In this document: positions 59,249 to 64,000 of the stretch, in pieces | How positions within the stretch are numbered: position 1 is the stretch's first letter | Layout: each line of letters begins with the position of its first letter | Made by a program: the position numbers and the translations under genes | Notes under the pieces: generated by a model | Seen by the model: the letters and a program-made list of their open reading frames with translations, nothing else | What the model was told of the DNA's origin: nothing | Database searches by the model: none | NCBI GenBank assembly: GCA_900547195.1 | Contig: URFQ01000002.1 | Coordinates: forward strand, 26,562-90,561 | Length of the DNA: 64,000 nucleotides | DNA from: an uncultured Butyricicoccus sp. | GTDB taxonomy: Bacteria; Bacillota; Clostridia; Oscillospirales; Butyricicoccaceae | Direction of reading: 5' to 3'

Positions 59249-60390
59249 TTCTGCAAAACGCAAAAGTATATACCGAGGAAAAGACGTTCCGGGACGGGAC
59301 GATCTATGTGCAGGGCGGCACGTTTTCCGCTGCCCCTGCGGACGGCCCGGTGCTGGATGCCGGGGGATGCTACGCCATCCCGGGGCTGATCGACCTGCAC
59401 CTGCACGGCTGCATGGGCTATGATTTTTGCGACGGCACATCGGAGGCGATCGGGCAGATTGCCGCCTATGAGCTGAGCGCAGGCGTCACGGCGTTTGCGC
59501 CCGCGACCATGACCCTCCCATGCGGGGAGCTGGAACGCATTCTGTCGGTTGCGGCGGAATATGTGCGGCAGCCATCCGAAGGGGCCGATCTTGTTGGCGT
59601 CAATATGGAAGGCCCGTTCATCAGCCGCGTCAAAAAGGGCGCGCAGGATGCGCGCCATATTGTGCCGTGCAGCGTGGAAGCCGCCCGGCGATTTGTGGAC
59701 GCGGGACAGGGGCTTGTCAAATTCCTGGCGGTTGCGCCCGAAGAAAACCCGGACTTTGCAGAGTTTATCGCGCGGATGAAGGGCCGAACAACGGTTTCGC
59801 TCGCGCACACAAACGCCGATTATGATACGGCCATGGCGGCCTTTGCCGCAGGGGCGGGGCATGCCGTGCATCTGTACAACGCCATGCCGCCCTTTACGCA
59901 CCGCGCGCCCGGCGTGATCGGCGCGGTCATGGACAGCCCGCACGTGGACGCGGAGCTGATCTGCGACGGCGTGCACATCCATCCATCGGCCGTGCGCGCC
60001 GCCTTCCGGATGCTGGGCGCGGACCGCATTGTGTTCATCAGCGACAGCATGCGCGCCACCGGCATGCCGGACGGCCGCTACACGCTCGGCGGTTTGGACG
60101 TCGATGTGACCGGCAACCGCGCGGTGCTGGCCTCGGACGGCGCGCTGGCCGGTTCGGCCACCAACCTGCTCGACTGCATGCGCACAGCTGTCCGGGAAAT
60201 GGGCGTCCCGCTGACGGATGCGGTGGCCTGCGCCACGATCAATCCCGCGCGCAGCCTTGGCATCGACGACCGGTACGGCTCCATCCGTCCCGGCAAAAAG
60301 GCCGACTTTTTGCTGCTGGACACGGAACTGAACCTCAAAGCCGTGGTCAAGGATGGAAAAGTCCGCACCACCGGCGCCTTTGGCGCATAA
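59245..60390 (+). CDS. nagA: N-acetylglucosamine-6-phosphate deacetylase
   Basis: 381 residues. Metal site LHLHG, GVNMEGPFI, SLAHTNADYD, HLYNAMPPFTHRAPG, DGVHIHPSA, ISDSMRATG (catalytic Asp). Yields glucosamine-6-phosphate for NagB. Last gene of the operon, followed by a terminator. Confidence 0.95.
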   Translation: MILQNAKVYTEEKTFRDGTIYVQGGTFSAAPADGPVLDAGGCYAIPGLIDLHLHGCMGYDFCDGTSEAIGQIAAYELSAGVTAFAPATMTLPCGELERILSVAAEYVRQPSEGADLVGVNMEGPFISRVKKGAQDARHIVPCSVEAARRFVDAGQGLVKFLAVAPEENPDFAEFIARMKGRTTVSLAHTNADYDTAMAAFAAGAGHAVHLYNAMPPFTHRAPGVIGAVMDSPHVDAELICDGVHIHPSAVRAAFRMLGADRIVFISDSMRATGMPDGRYTLGGLDVDVTGNRAVLASDGALAGSATNLLDCMRTAVREMGVPLTDAVACATINPARSLGIDDRYGSIRPGKKADFLLLDTELNLKAVVKDGKVRTTGAFGA

Positions 60391-60392
60391 AC

Positions 60393-60435
60393 AAAAGCCG
60401 CAGCTCTGGGAATCGATCCCAAGGCCGCGGCTTTT
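60393..60435. terminator. Bidirectional terminator between nagA and rpoN
   Basis: AAAAGCCGC / GCGGCTTTT outer stem, TGGG / CCCA inner stem around ATCGAT. Confidence 0.88.
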
Positions 60436-60442
60436 GCCCTGT

Positions 60443-61786
60443 TTATCCGCCGCGGCGCCGGGCGTTGCGCTGGCCTGCGGTGGGGATGCCGAGCATCTGG
60501 CGGTATTTGGCCACAGTGCGCCGGGCAATCCGGATGCCGTCCTCGCTGAGCAGGGCGGCGAGCTGCTGGTCGCTGTGCGCCGCACCCGGCGATTCGGAGG
60601 CAATCAATTGCTGAAGTTTGTGGAGGATTTGGTCGAAGCCTGCCGCGTCGGCCTGCGGCTGCCCGCCGGCGCTGTGGACAAACAGCGATTTGAGCGGGAA
60701 CACCCCCCACTTGCATTCGAAGAATTTGCCGCTGACCGCGCGGCTGACGGTGGATTCGTGCAGGGAAAGCGCCTCGGCGATCTCGCGGTTGCCCATCGCG
60801 GCGCGGTGGCCCGGCCCGCTATGGAAGAAATCCGCCTGCACGATTAAGATATATTCGACGACCCGCTGCAGCGTGCTTTTCCGGTAGGACAGGAATTTGA
60901 CAATTTCGTTCGCCTGCCGGTAGTTTTTCTGGATGTATTCGCTGTCGGCCGGGCTGAGCGCCTTGCTGCGGATCAGCTCATAATAGGCCGGGTCAATTTT
61001 AATCTTGGGCAGAAAGTAGTCGTTCATGACGCAGCGCAGCTGTCCGCCGTCTTCCATCACATAGAAATCCGGGATGATATACTGGGTGAACACCTCGCCG
61101 CCCAGGCCGTTGAGCGGCTTGGGGTTCAGCCGGCGGATGCGTTCGCACGACTGGATGACCTGCGCTTTCGGGATTTTCAGCGCCTTGGCAATGGCGCCGT
61201 ACTGCTGCCTGGCCATCTGCTCCAGATGCTCCGCGACAATCCGCAGCGCGGTCGTGTCCCGGGGTTCGGTACGGAGCAGCTGGAGGCGCAGGCAGTCCCG
61301 CAGGCCGGCCGCGCCCACGCCCGCCGGTTCCATGCTTTGCAGCAGGCCGATGCATTTTTCCACATCCCCGGGCGGGACGCGCAGCGCGCGGGCGGCGTCC
61401 GTCGCAGATTCGGTGAAAAACCCGTTTTCGTCGAGCGACTGGATGAGGTATTTCAGGATGCGCTGGTACGGCGCCGGCAGCTTCATGGCAGCGCTTTGCA
61501 GAAAAAGATCGTGCAGGGCCGCTTCCCCGTCCGCCTTGTCCTCCATCAGCGATTCTTTGGAGTCCGTTTCGCTGCCGTCGGTTTGCTTTTTCGCACGCAT
61601 GGCGCCCTGCCGGTCAAATGGGCTGGGGCGGTATTCGATTTCCGGATATTCCAGCTCGACAACCGCGTTGCTGGTCATCAGCTCCCCAATATAACTGCGC
61701 AGCTGCAAGTTGTTCAGCTGCAGCAGGCGCATGGAGGTCTGCATGGCGAGCGTCAGGCCCTGCCGCTGGCTGAGTTCCAGATCCAT
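60443..61786 (-). CDS. rpoN: RNA polymerase sigma-54 factor
   Basis: 447 residues. Region I is Gln/Leu-rich (LELSQRQGLTLAMQTSMRLLQLNNLQL), then an acidic stretch, core-binding domain (residues about 90-280) and the C-terminal DNA-binding domain with the RpoN box ARRTVAKYR near the end. Works only with AAA+ activators such as the gene at 62080. Confidence 0.95.
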   Translation of the reverse strand: MDLELSQRQGLTLAMQTSMRLLQLNNLQLRSYIGELMTSNAVVELEYPEIEYRPSPFDRQGAMRAKKQTDGSETDSKESLMEDKADGEAALHDLFLQSAAMKLPAPYQRILKYLIQSLDENGFFTESATDAARALRVPPGDVEKCIGLLQSMEPAGVGAAGLRDCLRLQLLRTEPRDTTALRIVAEHLEQMARQQYGAIAKALKIPKAQVIQSCERIRRLNPKPLNGLGGEVFTQYIIPDFYVMEDGGQLRCVMNDYFLPKIKIDPAYYELIRSKALSPADSEYIQKNYRQANEIVKFLSYRKSTLQRVVEYILIVQADFFHSGPGHRAAMGNREIAEALSLHESTVSRAVSGKFFECKWGVFPLKSLFVHSAGGQPQADAAGFDQILHKLQQLIASESPGAAHSDQQLAALLSEDGIRIARRTVAKYRQMLGIPTAGQRNARRRGG

Positions 61787-61871
61787 AGGTTCCCCATCCT
61801 TTCAAAAATTTTAAAGGCGGTTTTGCGCGCAATGGATTTGTGCACGGACCGTGTCGCTTTCTATAAAAAAA

Positions 61872-61900
61872 ATCGTAACATATCCATGCGGTTTGCGCAA
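61872..61900 (-). promoter_or_regulatory. Promoter of rpoN
   Basis: Minus strand: TTGCGC, 17 bases, TACGAT with TG one base upstream of the -10. Same form as the symporter promoter at 25474. Confidence 0.55.
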
Positions 61901-61990
61901 GCATTCGCGCTTTTTTTGCTTAAAACGCGGCAAATACCGCAGAAATATTCCAATGTGGGTAAATCATGGGCAAACGCGCGCAAGTAACAT

Positions 61991-62019
61991 TTGCAATAGT
62001 GAAAAATTCTTATTATAAT
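61991..62019 (+). promoter_or_regulatory. Promoter of the sigma-54 activator gene
   Basis: TTGCAA, 17 bases, TATAAT, about 55 bases before the ATG at 62080 (GGAGG upstream). Confidence 0.7.
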
Positions 62020-62079
62020 ATATCTTAAGCAATTTCATGCCGGAAAGAAACGCGGTTTACCGTCAGGAGGGATGGCGAT

Positions 62080-63810
62080 ATGAACTATCGGGAATCCATG
62101 GAGATGCTGTCCGGGTGCGGGCTGGGTGCGCTGGTGATGGACGAGGATAGTACAATTCTTTCCATCAATGCAGCCGGCGACCGCCTGCTGCATGGAGCGG
62201 GCGCGCTGGAGGGCCGGCGGCTGGCTGAAATTGCGCGGGAACTCTGCGAAGAACCGGGGAAAAAGGTCTTCGCAAGCCCGGCGTTTTCAGAATACCTGCT
62301 CCGCTGCCCGGCCCCGGCCGTCGAGGGCCTGCCGGAGCATGCGCGGTTTGTGGTATTCCGGGATGCGACAAGTGACGCCTGCCACGACATGCTGATGAAT
62401 GTGATCAACCAGATCAGCGAAGCGGTCATCCTGTGCGATACCGAAAGCCGCATCTGGATGCTCAACGACGCGGCGGTGAAGATGGACTCCATTATTACGC
62501 AGGATGTGCTCGGGGAAAAAATGTCGAACGTGTACTTCACACGCGACGGCACCGAGCTGCTGGTGCCGCAGGTAATTCGTGACAAGCGGCCCCGGCTCAA
62601 CCTCCGGCAGTATTATACGACCCGTTTCGGCAAAAACGTGGATATCATGGCAAACAGCTTTCCCATTGTGCAGAACGGCCAGGTTTTGGGCGGCTTTAGC
62701 GTGATGGAGGACTGGAGCACTGTGGACGGGCTGCACAAGCAGATCGTGGACTTGCAGGATAAATTGATGGACCGCAGCGCCTCCACCCGGCAGAAAACAA
62801 AAAGCGCGCTATCGGCCAAATACCGGTTCAGCGATATCATCCACATCAGCCCGGTCATGAACAGCGTGGTGGCAAAGTGCCGGCAGGTGGCAAAATCCGA
62901 TTCCTCGGTGATGATCTACGGCGAGACCGGCACCGGCAAGGAACTGTTCGCCCAGAGCATCCACAACGGAAGCCCCCGGGCAGACGGCCCGTTTCTGGCC
63001 ATCAACTGCGCCGCGATCCCGGAAAACCTGCTCGAAAGCCTGCTGTTTGGCACCGAGAAGGGCGCGTATACCGGCGCGGAGCGCCGCTCCGGGTTGTTTG
63101 AACAGGCCAGTTCGGGCACGCTGCTGCTCGACGAAATCAACTCCATGCCCATCAACCTGCAATCCAAACTGCTGCGCGTGCTGCAGGACGGCATGATCCG
63201 GCGGGTCGGCGGCGCATCGGAGATCCATGTCGATGTGCGGGTGCTGTCCAACATCAACATCCCGCCGTACCAGGCCATCGCGGAAAACAAGCTGCGGCGC
63301 GACCTGTTTTATCGCCTGGGCGTTGTGAACATCAACATCCCGCCGCTGCGGGAGCGTCGCGAGGACATCCCGCTGCTTGCCAAGCATTTTATCATGCAGT
63401 GCAATAAAAAGCTGGTGCGCAATGTAAATAACATTGACGGGGCGACGCTGGAACGGTTTTATGCCTACGGCTGGCCGGGGAATGTGCGTGAATTGCAGCA
63501 CGCCATCGAACACGCCATGAATATCCTGCCCGACGACGCGTCCACCATCACGCCCGAATACATCCCGGAGCATATCCTGGCAGAAAGCGTGTCCGCAGCG
63601 CCTGTCCCGGCGCCGAACGGCAGGGAATCGCTCAATGGCGCCATACAGGATCTCGAACGCCGTACCATCTGCAAAGTATTACGGGAAAACGGCGGGAATA
63701 TCTCGGAATCGGCGCGTGTGCTCAAAATGAGCCGCCAAAACCTGCAATATCGCATCAAACGCTATAAAATCGACGTGCAGGCCCTGCTGCGCGGGGAGAT
63801 ACCGCCATAA
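62080..63810 (+). CDS. Sigma-54-dependent PAS-AAA-Fis transcriptional activator
   Basis: 576 residues. One or two PAS domains (residues about 1-110 and 112-225; NQISEAVILCDTESRIWMLNDAAVKM), coiled linker, AAA+ domain (from about residue 250) with Walker A GETGTGKE, GAYTGA (the sigma-54 contact loop, usual GAFTGA with the tolerated Tyr), Walker B TLLLDEIN, and a Fis-type HTH at the C-terminus (GGNISESARVLKMSRQNLQYRIKRYKID). PAS domains suggest a small-ligand or redox input. Its target is not evident: the next gene is on the opposite strand, unseen here. Confidence 0.93.
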   Translation: MNYRESMEMLSGCGLGALVMDEDSTILSINAAGDRLLHGAGALEGRRLAEIARELCEEPGKKVFASPAFSEYLLRCPAPAVEGLPEHARFVVFRDATSDACHDMLMNVINQISEAVILCDTESRIWMLNDAAVKMDSIITQDVLGEKMSNVYFTRDGTELLVPQVIRDKRPRLNLRQYYTTRFGKNVDIMANSFPIVQNGQVLGGFSVMEDWSTVDGLHKQIVDLQDKLMDRSASTRQKTKSALSAKYRFSDIIHISPVMNSVVAKCRQVAKSDSSVMIYGETGTGKELFAQSIHNGSPRADGPFLAINCAAIPENLLESLLFGTEKGAYTGAERRSGLFEQASSGTLLLDEINSMPINLQSKLLRVLQDGMIRRVGGASEIHVDVRVLSNINIPPYQAIAENKLRRDLFYRLGVVNINIPPLRERREDIPLLAKHFIMQCNKKLVRNVNNIDGATLERFYAYGWPGNVRELQHAIEHAMNILPDDASTITPEYIPEHILAESVSAAPVPAPNGRESLNGAIQDLERRTICKVLRENGGNISESARVLKMSRQNLQYRIKRYKIDVQALLRGEIPP

Positions 63811-63820
63811 ACCTTGCGGA

Positions 63821-63846
63821 AACAGCCCTTCGGGGCTGTTTTTTTT
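63821..63846 (+). terminator. Terminator of the sigma-54 activator gene
   Basis: AACAGCCC / GGGCTGTT stem with a TTCG loop, followed by TTTTTT. Confidence 0.92.
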
Positions 63847-63855
63847 CGAAGGGTA

Positions 63856-63891
63856 GTATTTCGGGCAGCCCATCTGGGCTGCCCGAAATAC
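63856..63891. terminator. Perfect 16-bp inverted repeat, possible terminator of the minus-strand gene
   Basis: GTATTTCGGGCAGCCC and its exact complement around ATCT. No T-run follows on either strand, so it may be a processing or protein-binding site rather than a terminator. Confidence 0.5.
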
Positions 63892-63946
63892 AGGAAAGAT
63901 TGTGAAAATATTAGGAAGTGGTTCTATGGACGGGGAATTACCTGCA

Positions 63947-64000
63947 TCAGCCGATGCGCGCGATTTTCCTGGCCAGATCCTTCTTCATCTCCATGTTGGA
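63947..64000 (-). CDS. C-terminal end of an unidentified gene, cut by the window edge
   Basis: The last 17 codons SNMEMKKDLARKIARIG then TGA. Codon use fits the genome. Too short to name; it may be the target of the adjacent sigma-54 activator. Confidence 0.5.
   Translation of the reverse strand, partial: SNMEMKKDLARKIARIG

Noticed and set aside
1..64000. CRISPR arrays, tRNA or rRNA genes, riboswitches
   Set aside because: No regularly spaced direct repeats, no tRNA cloverleaf with a TTCGAATC-type arm and CCA-end structure, and no recognisable rRNA or riboswitch core was found by eye; a covariance-model search would be decisive.

Overview
The window reads as chromosomal DNA of a spore-forming, anaerobic, rather GC-rich member of the Clostridia (an Oscillospiraceae/Ruminococcaceae-like gut bacterium). 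The evidence is pyruvate:ferredoxin oxidoreductase, spoVAD/spoVAEB, TepA, RpoN with a PAS-AAA activator, strong GGAGG ribosome sites with some TTG/GTG starts, and many host-glycan and sugar systems. Species cannot be named from the sequence alone.

Layout. 1-6.5 kb (minus strand): partial pyruvate:ferredoxin oxidoreductase, then a sugar-acid operon (UxaA-type dehydratase in two subunits, GntP permease, LarA-like nickel-pincer racemase/epimerase). 6.9-11 kb: DUF4261 gene, a three-gene peptidoglycan-binding operon, a GlcG/UPF0303 gene and two parS sites. 11.42-34.26 kb: an apparent integrative element that splits an asparagine synthase gene. Its C-terminal part lies at 10985-11419 and its N-terminal part at 34263-35656; a large serine recombinase sits at the inner right edge. 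The two junctions rebuild a palindromic attP and an intact asnB attB. Cargo: subtilase, zinc dehydrogenase, RND efflux operon with two TolC-like proteins and a TetR regulator, URO-D-like protein, Na+/solute symporter, AraC regulator, ribose-type ABC operon and a split chromate transporter. 36-39.2 kb: fructuronate-reductase-type dehydrogenase, a divergent ribbon-helix-helix/44-aa pair and TepA. 39.4-39.75 kb: a non-coding AT-rich segment bounded by DnaA boxes in opposite orientations, a candidate origin. 39.8-42.4 kb: a type II secretion F / pseudopilin-like cluster. 42.6-45.7 kb: tsaC, coaE (with a parS-like site inside), M18 aminopeptidase. 45.9-51.1 kb: a sucrose PTS operon. 51.1-52.5 kb: spoVAD-spoVAEB. 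52.7-60.4 kb: nagB and a divergent nanE-nanA-nanT-nanQ-nanK-rpiR-nagA sialic-acid operon. 60.4-64 kb: rpoN, a sigma-54 activator and the end of an unidentified gene.

Working together. The nan/nag genes convert sialic acid to fructose-6-phosphate; the scr genes convert sucrose to hexose phosphates; the sugar-acid genes should feed 2-keto-3-deoxy acids toward pyruvate, which the ferredoxin oxidoreductase turns into acetyl-CoA.

Two observations stand out. One is the serine-recombinase element inside asnB, with junctions resolved to the base. The other is a dispersed, hairpin-rich, MITE-like repeat (four copies) that sits at gene ends and, in three copies, is flanked by two copies of the local terminator hairpin, as if a whole terminator had been the duplicated target site. 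Candidate replication and segregation signals (parS, DnaA boxes) suggest the window lies near the chromosome origin, although dnaA is not in it.
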